From Lactovum sp047974165 (lineage in GTDB: Bacteria > Bacillota > Bacilli > Lactobacillales > Streptococcaceae): a stretch of DNA of 64,000 bases. This document shows positions 18,506 to 26,428 of this stretch, piece after piece. The stretch spans positions 7,322 through 71,321 of the forward strand of contig JBKECB010000070.1 in the NCBI GenBank assembly GCA_047974165.1, read 5' to 3'. The position numbers and the translations under genes are program-made. How positions within the stretch are numbered: position 1 is the stretch's first letter; every line of letters starts with the position of its first letter. The notes under the pieces are model-generated. The model was not told where the DNA came from and ran no database searches. It saw only the letters and a list, made by a program, of their open reading frames with translations.

Positions 18506-20119
18506 TTATTTATTTTTTAGTTGGTTACCAATGCCTTGACTAATAGGAGAAGTGTAGTTAACTTTTTGACTCTTTGCATGGTCTAAAAGCTCTTTCCATG
18601 CTGACCAGACACTCGCCTCACTATATCTTTCTGACAGTTCATAAGCCTTATCACTCATATCTTGCAGAAGCTTATCATTACTAAAAAGTTCAACTAACTT
18701 ATCAGCCATCTCTTCTACTCCATCATATGAGACAACATAGCCATTTTCTCCATCAACCGTCAGTTCATTAGGGCCATAGTTAACATCTGTCGTAACTGTA
18801 ACCATTCCATGTCCTTGTGCTTCCATCAAGGAAAGGTTAAATCCTTCCATGATAGAGTTTAGGGCATATACCTGACTCCCTTTTTGAAGAGTCGCAACAT
18901 CATTAGAATACTCATACTGATGTACAGCATCTTGAAGGTCATATTCTTTAATTGCTGCATCGATATCCTTTTGAGCAGCATTATTATCACGTGTATCCAC
19001 ATATCCATAGAAGTCAAAACTAATATCTGGAATTTTTTTCTTTGCAATCCCTACGGAGCGTATAATGTGTCCAATCTGTTTTTCAGGAGCAACACGAGCT
19101 GTCACAAGGACGCTATGTGGTTTTCTATCAGACATAGAGATAGGTTCTTCGTGTAAGACTTCATTAGGAATTACTCCTACAGGGATTGTAAACATGGCAC
19201 ACTTTGGATCAAAACGAGCAATCACATCAGCAGTCTGCTTATGTGTTGCCGAAACAACAGCATCATAACGGTTCATATTCATCAAACTATACTCATAAAA
19301 GTTATTTGTTACAGAATGCATCACATCTTGAGCATCACCTGCATGAGAGTTATGTAAATGAAGGACGATATAAGCTGGACGTTCTAGATCAAGAACAGAC
19401 CAATCTCCCAAGTGGGTTCTATCAAGAACAAAGATATTTAACTCATCTTCTGACCAATAAGCATTATTAATACGATCGAAGAAATGCTGAGTCAGCTTGT
19501 CAATATTATCAAAAGAATATACTGCCCCATTTTCATCGTAAGTCAAACGCCAGCCTAACTTAACCATCTTCCCATTTCCGTCGAGCTTATTAAAAGTTTC
19601 AACAACTGGCTTTCCATTCACATCATACCAAACTTCTGTCCCAATCATATTATCAGGGGTATACCACTGAGCCAAGCTCATAAATCCCCGCATATCATAA
19701 TTGTCCACACGGTAAAGCTGGCCAAAGCCATCAAAAAGTTCAATCATAGAGACACGTTTCTCATCTGTTTCTACAAAATAATGAACACGAGCAATAATTT
19801 GTTGTTCTCTTTGAACTACATAATGGTTTTCATTTTCCTTCTCAAAATAACTCAAGCCATCGACACCGAAATCAATATCTTCAGCATGAACAATCTTATC
19901 TTCAATCAGCTCTGCCCTTTGGAAAAAGTCAAACATACAAAGTGACTCACTTGAATCTACTCCAACCTCTTTTAAGAAATAATGAAGACGTGGATTCCAT
20001 TCACGAAAGACGAGCTTAAACTCTTCATCATGGTCACGGAATAATTGAGCACGCTTTAATTGAGCATGCTCAATACCTGAATTTTGTTTGTTAAAACTTG
20101 CGTTAATAAAAAATTTCAT
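18506..20119 (-). CDS. GtfA-like glycosyltransferase (GT4, catalytic partner)
   Basis: 537 residues. An N-terminal beta-rich half like the DUF1975 domain of TagE/GtfA proteins is followed by a GT-B/GT4 half with SVLVTARVAPEKQIGHIIRS (about 335-354) and the EX7E motif EGFNLSLME (around residue 420). It resembles Gtf1/GtfA of accessory-Sec loci, which start O-glycosylation of serine-rich adhesins, and also teichoic-acid TagE enzymes. It starts 2 nt after the GtfB-like gene, so the two probably form a complex. No adhesin or SecA2/SecY2 gene is in the window, so the acceptor is unknown. Confidence 0.8.
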   Translation of the reverse strand: MKFFINASFNKQNSGIEHAQLKRAQLFRDHDEEFKLVFREWNPRLHYFLKEVGVDSSESLCMFDFFQRAELIEDKIVHAEDIDFGVDGLSYFEKENENHYVVQREQQIIARVHYFVETDEKRVSMIELFDGFGQLYRVDNYDMRGFMSLAQWYTPDNMIGTEVWYDVNGKPVVETFNKLDGNGKMVKLGWRLTYDENGAVYSFDNIDKLTQHFFDRINNAYWSEDELNIFVLDRTHLGDWSVLDLERPAYIVLHLHNSHAGDAQDVMHSVTNNFYEYSLMNMNRYDAVVSATHKQTADVIARFDPKCAMFTIPVGVIPNEVLHEEPISMSDRKPHSVLVTARVAPEKQIGHIIRSVGIAKKKIPDISFDFYGYVDTRDNNAAQKDIDAAIKEYDLQDAVHQYEYSNDVATLQKGSQVYALNSIMEGFNLSLMEAQGHGMVTVTTDVNYGPNELTVDGENGYVVSYDGVEEMADKLVELFSNDKLLQDMSDKAYELSERYSEASVWSAWKELLDHAKSQKVNYTSPISQGIGNQLKNK

Positions 20120-20121
20120 GA

Positions 20122-21678
20122 TTAAACTTTATCCTCCATAAAAAGATTCTCGTGTAATTGTTTTGCATCTTGCCATTTTTTCCAAGCCCAGTCTGTATTA
20201 AAGGTTTGAGCTTTATCAAAAGCAGCACGGGACATTGCCTCCCACTTTTGAGAATCAGTTAAAAGTTCGATAATCTTATCTGCTATTGCCTGTTTAGAAC
20301 CTTTATGAACGAGTTCACCAGTTACACCCGCCTCAATCATTTCATGAATACCATATTTTACATCATAAGCAATCGTAGGGACACCGTAGCTCATCCCGTG
20401 AAGGATACTGGTCCCAAAAGCTTCACCGATTGAGCAATTAAGTTGGAGCATGGTTTGTTTTAAATCTGCTGCCAAAACATCTTGTGTTTGATAGCCTTTA
20501 AAGTTAATCACATTCTTTAAACCAGCTTTTTCAGCTGCTTGTTCAAGCTCTTGCTGCTTTGTTGAAGGAGAGGCATAGCCATAAAAATCAACTCTAACTC
20601 CCGGTAGCTTTTTATTGACACGTTTCATAACTTCTATAATATCTTGAGAACCCTTATCTTCTGAGATAAGCCCCATACAAATAAGTTTGTTTTTATCACG
20701 CTCTGCAAAATTAAAGCTAATATTATCTAAATAGTCCGTTTCCACTTGTGTATCTGGCAAAGCAACTACAGACTTAAAGTTAGTGATTACCGCAAGCTCA
20801 TCTCTTTGCTTTTCAGTCGCTGTAATTAAGCCGTCAAAGTGCCTAGCGAGTCCATTAAAGAGCGGTTGAAGATAGTCCACAACTTTTTTAGAAATTCCTT
20901 TTTGCTCATTATTTCTTGAGTGTACGCTATGAAGATATTGCCATTTTCCTTTTGCTCCTTGAACAGAGGCAACTGCTCCCGCTAGAGATGGACGATCATT
21001 AATCAAGACAACATTCGAGTCTTGACGGCAAATCTCATTCATAAAGAAAACAAACATCTCATCTTCACTATTAAAACGAAAGGCACGTCCTTTATAATTT
21101 AAAAGCTTATACATTGTTGGCATCAAGTTTCCTTGCACATGCATGTAAGTCACTTCAATTTTAGGTTGACCCTTAAAGTCAAAAAATACCTGAGGGCCAC
21201 CTTTGCCATCTTGGTGAGAGTATTGTGTAGATGATTTGAAACCACGATTATCCCAAGTATCACGTGCAGAAACAACATTCATATGATTAATATACTCAAT
21301 CCCACCGATCAAACCAACAGTACCTGGGGCAATGTATACTTTTCCGATAACATTACCTTCATGCTTGATATGAGATTCGTTTCCATCGATTCCTTCAATA
21401 TGGTAAAGATTTTTATCCACCAAGTCAGCATATCGAATATCATTTTCTCCTGCTTTTCTTGGAAGGTCGATGATTTCTTGAAAGTAATCATACATATTTA
21501 AAACATCTTCATGCTTTAAGCCCATACGTTCTAAATCACTACAAGAGTTGGCATTATAATTTTTTGTTAAAAGCTTAGCTTTTACTCCATTTTTACGAAA
21601 AAGTTCAAGTCGTTTTACCGTTGAAAATTCAGTTCCTGAATTTAATGTAAAAATATTCTCATTTACGAAATAATTCAT
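20122..21678 (-). CDS. GtfB-like glycosyltransferase partner (degenerate GT4)
   Basis: 518 residues, homologous in layout to its downstream neighbour. The C-terminal GT4 half carries CMGLISEDKGSQDIIEVMKR and the motif EAFGTSILH, where the second Glu of EX7E is His. Loss of that residue parallels GtfB of the GtfA-GtfB complex, which acts as acceptor-binding chaperone rather than catalyst. First gene of the pair, behind an extended -10 (TGTTATAAT, -10 at 21716-21711). Alternative: a wall-teichoic-acid glucosyltransferase. Confidence 0.78.
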   Translation of the reverse strand: MNYFVNENIFTLNSGTEFSTVKRLELFRKNGVKAKLLTKNYNANSCSDLERMGLKHEDVLNMYDYFQEIIDLPRKAGENDIRYADLVDKNLYHIEGIDGNESHIKHEGNVIGKVYIAPGTVGLIGGIEYINHMNVVSARDTWDNRGFKSSTQYSHQDGKGGPQVFFDFKGQPKIEVTYMHVQGNLMPTMYKLLNYKGRAFRFNSEDEMFVFFMNEICRQDSNVVLINDRPSLAGAVASVQGAKGKWQYLHSVHSRNNEQKGISKKVVDYLQPLFNGLARHFDGLITATEKQRDELAVITNFKSVVALPDTQVETDYLDNISFNFAERDKNKLICMGLISEDKGSQDIIEVMKRVNKKLPGVRVDFYGYASPSTKQQELEQAAEKAGLKNVINFKGYQTQDVLAADLKQTMLQLNCSIGEAFGTSILHGMSYGVPTIAYDVKYGIHEMIEAGVTGELVHKGSKQAIADKIIELLTDSQKWEAMSRAAFDKAQTFNTDWAWKKWQDAKQLHENLFMEDKV

Positions 21679-21764
21679 ACTATCCTCATTACTTTTTAAG
21701 TTTCTCCCTCATTATAACATACTTTCGACAGTTCTTTATATTTTGTGTGAAAAGGAATTTACAT

Positions 21765-21783
21765 CTGATTATGTTATAATCAG
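21765..21783 (+). promoter_or_regulatory. Palindromic promoter of the MORN-like gene
   Basis: CTGATTAT-GTT-ATAATCAG is an 8-bp inverted repeat containing the extended -10 TGTTATAAT (TATAAT at 21775-21780). It may be an operator or fold as a 5' hairpin. It faces away from the divergent glycosyltransferase promoter. Confidence 0.45.
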
Positions 21784-21810
21784 CTTAAAAATAAAGAAAG
21801 ATATGATGTT

Positions 21811-22044
21811 ATGAAGGAAAAAAAGATTGAAATCATTGATGGTCTTACGATAAAATATCATGCCAATGGCAAGACGATTTGGTCAAAGGGGAAGATAAGT
21901 AACAACCAAGCTGAGGGTTATTGGGAATGGTATCGCATTGATGGAACTTTAAAACGCTCTGGACACTTTAAAAATGGAGAGGCTGTTGGAGAATGGGTAA
22001 CCTATGATTCACAAGGAAAGATATATAAACGAACTCAAAAATAG
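21811..22044 (+). CDS. Small MORN-repeat-like protein
   Basis: 77 residues, no signal peptide. Two or three short repeats with the pattern G-x-W-x-W/Y-x-x-x-G-T-L/K-x-x-x-G-x-F/Y (for example GYWEWYRIDGTLKRSGHFKN), as in MORN/YwqK-type proteins. Members of this fold often serve as small antitoxin or membrane-associated scaffold proteins, but no partner toxin is seen. The ATG at 21811 has only a weak purine-rich site (AAAGAAAG) upstream. Confidence 0.65.
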   Translation: MKEKKIEIIDGLTIKYHANGKTIWSKGKISNNQAEGYWEWYRIDGTLKRSGHFKNGEAVGEWVTYDSQGKIYKRTQK

Positions 22045-22080
22045 CCCGTTTTTATTATAAAATATTAGAAAAGGATTGTA

Positions 22081-22178
22081 ATTGCTGTCAAAGAAAAGTT
22101 TGAACAAGTCGGAACGGATCAACAGCACAAGACATTGTCAATGCTGCTAAAAAAGGAATCTCTAAAAAGAGAATTTAA
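22081..22178 (+). pseudogene. Remnant of a very small gene, frameshifted
   Basis: An AAAGGA site at about 22073 is followed by codons for IAVKEKFEQVG in one frame (from 22081), then by GSTAQDIVNAAKKGISKKRI and a stop in another frame (22116-22178). Neither has a start codon at the right place. The Lys-rich amphipathic composition suggests a decayed small protein gene rather than chance, but I do not recognise it. Confidence 0.3.
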
Positions 22179-22184
22179 GTATAA

Positions 22185-22212
22185 AAAAGTGAAATCCAAG
22201 GATTTCACTTTT
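22185..22212. terminator. Bidirectional terminator
   Basis: 12-bp stem (AAAAGTGAAATC / GATTTCACTTTT) with a 4-nt loop between convergent units; A-rich left arm and T-run right arm. Confidence 0.85.
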
Positions 22213-22221
22213 ATTTTATCT

Positions 22222-22602
22222 TCAACCCTCTACAATCTCACTTTCAGCAAACGCATAGTAGCTTCCATCAGGACTTTGAAAATTAAAGTTCTTGAAAGGC
22301 TGAGGATTAATCTCACTTACTGTGTCAGTTACTGTTGAGATTTTTTCATGCCAATACTCTAAATCTTCCACCACAAAAAGAAGGCTTGGTTTCATCTCAG
22401 CCACTTCAGCAGATACTTCACGGATATAGTTAATATCCCAAAGTTGAAGTCTAGCCGCTGACTTTTCATGAGAGGCAAGCACAACTGTAAATTCTCTACC
22501 TTCACCTTGACGTTTAACTTCTACAAATCCAATCGCCAACCAAAAATCTAGGTTTTTTTTAACATCCTCTACATAAAGCATATTACAAATATTTAAAGAC
22601 AT
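22222..22602 (-). CDS. VOC-superfamily protein (glyoxalase/bleomycin-resistance fold)
   Basis: 126 residues. The beta-alpha-beta-beta-beta fold is recognisable from MLYVEDVKKNLDFWLAIGFV near the N-terminus and FNFQSPDGSYYAFAE at the end. Such proteins are metal-dependent lyases/dioxygenases or antibiotic-binding proteins; the substrate is not predictable. I prefer the ATG at 22602, where the fold begins; a GTG at 22656 would add 18 residues without homology-like features. Ribosome sites of both are weak. A TATAAT box lies at 22728-22723. Confidence 0.75.
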   Translation of the reverse strand: MSLNICNMLYVEDVKKNLDFWLAIGFVEVKRQGEGREFTVVLASHEKSAARLQLWDINYIREVSAEVAEMKPSLLFVVEDLEYWHEKISTVTDTVSEINPQPFKNFNFQSPDGSYYAFAESEIVEG

Positions 22603-22729
22603 ACTATTCTCACTTTTATTTTTTAATCTTTCTAGATTAATTCTAAGATTTCCCACTAAAATCTCTCACAACTTTCCTTTAGCATAAAGACTTAAAAAAT
22701 AATCTAAAAATTCTATATTTGATTATATC

Positions 22730-22761
22730 AAAAAAAAGAAAGAATGTTTTAAATCTCTTTC
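22730..22761 (-). terminator. Terminator of the peptide-export operon
   Basis: GAAAGA/TCTTTC-based hairpin overlapping the stop codon, followed by a T8 run on the minus strand. Confidence 0.65.
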
Positions 22762-23272
22762 AACCTTCAGCAAAGACAATCATATCCGAAATTTTCTGTA
22801 AGAGCTTTTCGTCTTGATTTTCTGTCATTTTTTCTTGACTGGCATCGTGTCCCTCAACTGTTCCCACATTTGTCTCAACATCTTTAAAAGAATTTATAGC
22901 TACTAAGAAAGGAACAGCAAGACCTTTTTCTCCTGTAGACTCCTCATAAAACTTTTCTAACTTTGCCCGATCTGATTTTGTAAAGTTTTCATCGTGTATG
23001 TCAATATAATAAGCCTCTTTTTGACTAAATTCTAATAATTCTTCTAACATCGGCTGAAGCTCTTGACACCAAGGACATTCTGGAAAGCCAAAATAATAAA
23101 TCCCTGCTTCTTTTTTACTTAACTTATCAAGTACAAGATTTGCTTTTTCTTTTCTAAATTGTAGTTGATTTTTTTCTAAATTATCACTTTGATTTTGTGT
23201 AAAAATAAAAGTAACAAATAAGCTTGATATAAATAGTAAGATAAATAAAATAGTAACTTTATTTTTTTTCAT
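22760..23272 (-). CDS. Membrane-anchored thioredoxin-like protein (CPWC)
   Basis: 170 residues. N-terminal signal anchor (about 6-25) then an extracytoplasmic thioredoxin fold with FPECPWCQ (Cys66, Cys69) and the cis-Pro loop VPFLVA near residue 124. It resembles bacteriocin-transport accessory proteins and SkfH. It is the last gene of a five-gene overlapping operon (4-nt overlap with the protease gene). Likely forms or isomerises a disulfide in an exported peptide; the two Cys of the upstream peptide would be a candidate substrate. Confidence 0.8.
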   Translation of the reverse strand: MKKNKVTILFILLFISSLFVTFIFTQNQSDNLEKNQLQFRKEKANLVLDKLSKKEAGIYYFGFPECPWCQELQPMLEELLEFSQKEAYYIDIHDENFTKSDRAKLEKFYEESTGEKGLAVPFLVAINSFKDVETNVGTVEGHDASQEKMTENQDEKLLQKISDMIVFAEG

Positions 23273-23628
23273 AAATTCCTCTTTCTAAAAATTTGTACTA
23301 AGGATAAAAGTATTACTTCTCCATCGGCAGTTATTGGCAAGAGATTAAAAAAATTACTCAAACAAGATAACTTTAAAAGTAAGGTATAAACATTTGAAGG
23401 AAGTAAAATGCCAATCACAAAAAGAAAAGCAGGCGAAAATGCTGCTATCAATAAATTTTCTAAAGCTTTATTTTTATTCTCATAAACCAACTTAAATGCC
23501 AGAGGATGAACACAAATAATAGATACCTCATACTTTAAAAATTTAGCAAGTAAAAAATGAAGATATTCGTGGACAATTAAAATTAAATAAATCGAGAGAA
23601 AATAAAGAAAGAAAAGTTTTAAAATCAT
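23269..23628 (-). CDS. Mini M50 (site-2 type) intramembrane metalloprotease
   Basis: 119 residues with three to four hydrophobic segments. Zinc motif HEYLH (His20-Glu21-His24) in the first helix and the second M50 motif N95-LLP98-x3-D102-G103 in the last, so both catalytic elements are kept despite the very small size. Family role: cleavage of substrates within the membrane, as for pheromone precursors; B. subtilis yydH in the yydFGHIJ peptide operon is a comparable setting. It overlaps both neighbours by 4 nt, implying coupled translation. Confidence 0.75.
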   Translation of the reverse strand: MILKLFFLYFLSIYLILIVHEYLHFLLAKFLKYEVSIICVHPLAFKLVYENKNKALENLLIAAFSPAFLFVIGILLPSNVYTLLLKLSCLSNFFNLLPITADGEVILLSLVQIFRKRNL

Positions 23629-23906
23629 TCTTTTAACTTCTTTCGATTAAATAAAAAGAAAATTAAAAAAATTAAAGAAAGATAAAGGAGATATACGAAG
23701 AGAGCCTTAAGAGTTAAAGAAAAAGTTGTCGAAAGTTCTTCAGGGGTAAACACACTCTTTATACCCACTCCAAATAAGGTAACAATCTCAGAGGAATCCT
23801 CTCCTGTCGCTAAAAAAAGTTCAGCAAGAGTTTCAAGAACAACTAAGAAGAGATAAATAACCGTTGCCCATCCTAACGGGCGACTAAATTGACTAATTTT
23901 TTTCAT
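23625..23906 (-). CDS. Small two-TM membrane protein
   Basis: 93 residues, unrecognised. Hydrophobic segments at about 13-33 and 64-86 flank an acidic extracytoplasmic loop; the C-terminus is basic (NRKKLKE). It overlaps the ABC permease gene by 14 nt and the protease gene by 4 nt. Immunity protein or transporter accessory subunit are reasonable guesses from context only. Confidence 0.65.
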   Translation of the reverse strand: MKKISQFSRPLGWATVIYLFLVVLETLAELFLATGEDSSEIVTLFGVGIKSVFTPEELSTTFSLTLKALFVYLLYLSLIFLIFFLFNRKKLKE

Positions 23907-25260
23907 TTCTAACCTTTCTAATGATAAAGTAATGTAAAAAAGACAAAGAGATCAAAACTGTAAATGATAATTGTAGATAACGCATCGACAGATTAATCAG
24001 AGCAATAATAATAATTAATAAAATTAAAGAACTCGTTTCATTGATAGTTCCTTCTGATTTTGGAAATAAATATCCTAAAATTATTGCTGCAAATGCAAGG
24101 TTAAGTGCTAAAACTATTTGTTTTCCTTCAACATAACCCATAAAAATAAAAAATAAGAGAGGAACTTGTAAAGTTAAAATCAATAAAACTTGACAAAAAT
24201 AATCTTTCTTTTCTGTTATTCTTAACAAATCAAATCGTGTTCTAAAGTCTGCGCTAATGTCTGCATAAGGTAAAAGTAAAACACCATTAAAACTATAAAA
24301 TATCGCTAAGCTAAAAAGTGAATACCTAAAACCACTTTGTATCGCAAGGATAATAGTTGTTAAAAGAAAGAGGCTGATTAAAGACCAATTACTTTTGACA
24401 CGAAAGACTGTTTTTTCAAGTAAAGGAACTTTTATAAATCTGCCACTATAATTCATTCTTTCAGATAAAGGAAGCGCCATCACTAAAACAAGACAGACTA
24501 TAAAAGAAAAAAGAGAAATAAGGGAGAATACTCTAATAAGATTTTCTACATCAACTATAAACTTTGCTGCTAGATAAGGCTCTAACTTAAAACGGTAATT
24601 AAAAAAGTAAAGCATCGTTAAGCTGAGAAGTAAAAAATTAAAGATATTTTTTATTAGAGAAAATCCTGCTTCTTCCACTTTCAAACATAAAAAATCAACA
24701 CCCAAAGATAAAAACTCAATAAAAAGAAGTGTCGCAATAAATGTAATCTGTAAACTTATAAAAAGTAAAAGATGATCTAAAAACGACTTTGTAACTAATG
24801 AAATTGCTGGAAAAATAAGAAAACTAAAGAAGAGAAAAAGAAAATACATAAAAGAGAGCTTAAAAGAAAGGTAAGCTAAATGAACCTCTTTTTTTCTAAA
24901 GGGAAGAGAATGTATAAAAAATAAAGAACTTTTATCTAAGTTTATTGTACGGTCTACCAAGCAAAAGATTAAAACAGCAACTGAAATCACATTACTGTAA
25001 GTACTATAAAAAGTAATTCTTTGAGTATTTGTCAAACTCTCAAGAGAGACTGAAGCTTCTGAAAGTGAATTTAGACTTGATAATTCCTTCATATTGTAAG
25101 CAAAATAAATCAAATAGAAAATCCATAAAGTGATTAAAATAAAATATCGTACAGATTTTTTTCTTAATAAAGGATGCTTTAATAAACCTCTGAAAGCATT
25201 ATTGATAAAGAATTCAAAGAGTAAATTTATATTTTTGAATGAATTGTACCTTTTCATCAA
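23893..25260 (-). CDS. ABC transporter permease of peptide operon
   Basis: 455 residues with about ten to twelve hydrophobic segments and no ATPase motifs. Size and layout are like SkfF-type permeases of bacteriocin export/immunity systems. Its start lies inside the ATPase gene (47-nt overlap), so the two are translated together. Very AT-rich codon use, like the rest of this operon. Confidence 0.75.
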   Translation of the reverse strand: MMKRYNSFKNINLLFEFFINNAFRGLLKHPLLRKKSVRYFILITLWIFYLIYFAYNMKELSSLNSLSEASVSLESLTNTQRITFYSTYSNVISVAVLIFCLVDRTINLDKSSLFFIHSLPFRKKEVHLAYLSFKLSFMYFLFLFFSFLIFPAISLVTKSFLDHLLLFISLQITFIATLLFIEFLSLGVDFLCLKVEEAGFSLIKNIFNFLLLSLTMLYFFNYRFKLEPYLAAKFIVDVENLIRVFSLISLFSFIVCLVLVMALPLSERMNYSGRFIKVPLLEKTVFRVKSNWSLISLFLLTTIILAIQSGFRYSLFSLAIFYSFNGVLLLPYADISADFRTRFDLLRITEKKDYFCQVLLILTLQVPLLFFIFMGYVEGKQIVLALNLAFAAIILGYLFPKSEGTINETSSLILLIIIIALINLSMRYLQLSFTVLISLSFLHYFIIRKVRNEKN

Positions 25261-25927
25261 TCTTCTCCATACTTAAGATTTCTTTTTCTAGTTCTAATGG
25301 ATTTCCTAAAAATTTTGTAAGTTTTCCATCAGACATAAGTAAAATATTTTGAGAGAAATATTCTATAATTCTTTTATTATGAGAAACAATAATAAGAGAT
25401 CTTTCTTTTGAAAGTGCTTTAAATATCTCCAAGCTTATCAAGGTGGTTTCAAAATCTAAGCCACTAAATATCTCATCTGCAAGTAGATAGTGACTATGAG
25501 ACAATATCGCTGCGATTAATTGAATCTTTTTTTTCATCCCAAAAGAGTAAGACTCCAAAAGCTTATCTGCTTCTTTTTCTAAATCATAAAGTCGAAGAAA
25601 GTTCTCAATCCCTGATTTATCTGAGTTGGGATAACGTGACAAAACAAAGTTTAAGTACTCTTTTGCTGTCATATAGTTGGGAAGAAAAAAATCAGAAGGC
25701 AAGTAAAATAAACGAGATTTAAATTCATCACTCTCCTTTTCATAGCCATCAATTTTTAAGTCACCTGAAGTCACTCTTTTAATCCCCACCATACAGTCTA
25801 ATAGAGTTGTTTTTCCACTCCCATTAACACCAATAATGATGGAAACACCCTTTTCAGAGAAATTTACTGAAATATCTTCTAAAACCTTAGTTTTGAACTT
25901 CTTAGTTAAATTTTTTATTTCAAACAT
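25214..25927 (-). CDS. ABC transporter ATPase of peptide operon
   Basis: 237 residues. Walker A GVNGSGKTT (33-41), signature region ESYSFGMKKKIQL (degenerate: SFGMK in place of LSGGQ) and Walker B YLLADEIFSGLD. Single-domain exporter ATPase like SkfE. First of the five overlapping genes, about 80 nt after the small peptide frame. Likely energises peptide export or self-protection. Confidence 0.85.
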   Translation of the reverse strand: MFEIKNLTKKFKTKVLEDISVNFSEKGVSIIIGVNGSGKTTLLDCMVGIKRVTSGDLKIDGYEKESDEFKSRLFYLPSDFFLPNYMTAKEYLNFVLSRYPNSDKSGIENFLRLYDLEKEADKLLESYSFGMKKKIQLIAAILSHSHYLLADEIFSGLDFETTLISLEIFKALSKERSLIIVSHNKRIIEYFSQNILLMSDGKLTKFLGNPLELEKEILSMEKIDEKVQFIQKYKFTL

Positions 25928-26008
25928 ATCAATCCTTAATTTAATAGTATAGAAGGTATTTATGACTTAATCACTCATATAACCTTCTATACCTTATATT
26001 TATTTTGA

Positions 26009-26214
26009 TTACCTTCTACAGTTAAATGTTACAGCGAACTTTGTTGGAACACGCCATTTTATGCCACCAGAAAAATTCATTCCCTTTCTTGTGCAATATG
26101 CAGCATAACCTATCGCAGCAAGTGCAATAATCAAAAGTACAACTGCCCATATCCATTTTACTTCAACCTTATTTGTAAATATGCAAAATAACTGTCTATT
26201 GTAGACATTAACAT
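26009..26214 (-). pseudogene. Small one-TM peptide with two Cys; start and body in different frames
   Basis: A good ribosome site (AAAGGAG) and ATG at 26214 open an 18-codon frame ending at 26158. The frame one base back is open from before that point to the stop at 26009-26011 and encodes a clear peptide: KVEVKW, a TM helix (WIWAVVLLIIALAAIGYAAY), Cys, then a basic 27-residue tail with FSGGIKWRVP and a final NCRR. That frame has no ATG, GTG or TTG before the helix. So either the gene is frameshifted (mutation or sequencing), uses a rare start, or is expressed by -1 frameshifting. Position before the protease/thioredoxin/ABC operon suggests it is the substrate. Confidence 0.5.
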
Positions 26215-26248
26215 ATATAACTCCTTTTATATTTTGTTGTTTTTATTT

Positions 26249-26312
26249 TTCATGCATGAAGGCCTTTTCATTATTATCGATTACTTATTATATCTATTTT
26301 TTTTTTTGTCAA
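26249..26312 (-). promoter_or_regulatory. Possible promoter and palindrome upstream of the peptide gene
   Basis: On the minus strand TTGACA (26312-26307) is followed by TATAAT (26292-26287) with a short 14-nt spacer. Downstream, in the would-be leader, is the perfect 12-bp palindrome TTCATGCATGAA (26249-26260) next to AAGGCCTT. Suboptimal spacing suggests a need for an activator. Apart from this and the peptide frame, the gene-poor stretch 25928-26391 shows nothing else. Confidence 0.4.
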
Positions 26313-26391
26313 ACAAAAAATCATTTTCTTTTTTTAATATAAGAACAATCTGATTTATATAAGATAAATAAAGACTTTAATACTAAAATAT

Positions 26392-26419
26392 AAAAGCAAC
26401 CAGAAAAGTGGCTGCTTTT
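26392..26419 (-). terminator. Terminator of the GT2 cluster
   Basis: Stem 26392-26401 with 26410-26419 (one mismatch), followed on the minus strand by T-rich sequence, just after the third glycosyltransferase. Confidence 0.7.
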
Positions 26420-26428
26420 ATATTTTAT

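Noticed and set aside
26026..26157. Cys-rich 43-residue frame overlapping the peptide gene
   Set aside because: It is the shifted reading of the TM-coding stretch (GCA/GCT codons become TGC); ribosome site is weak. The TM-peptide frame is more credible, though this is noted as an alternative.
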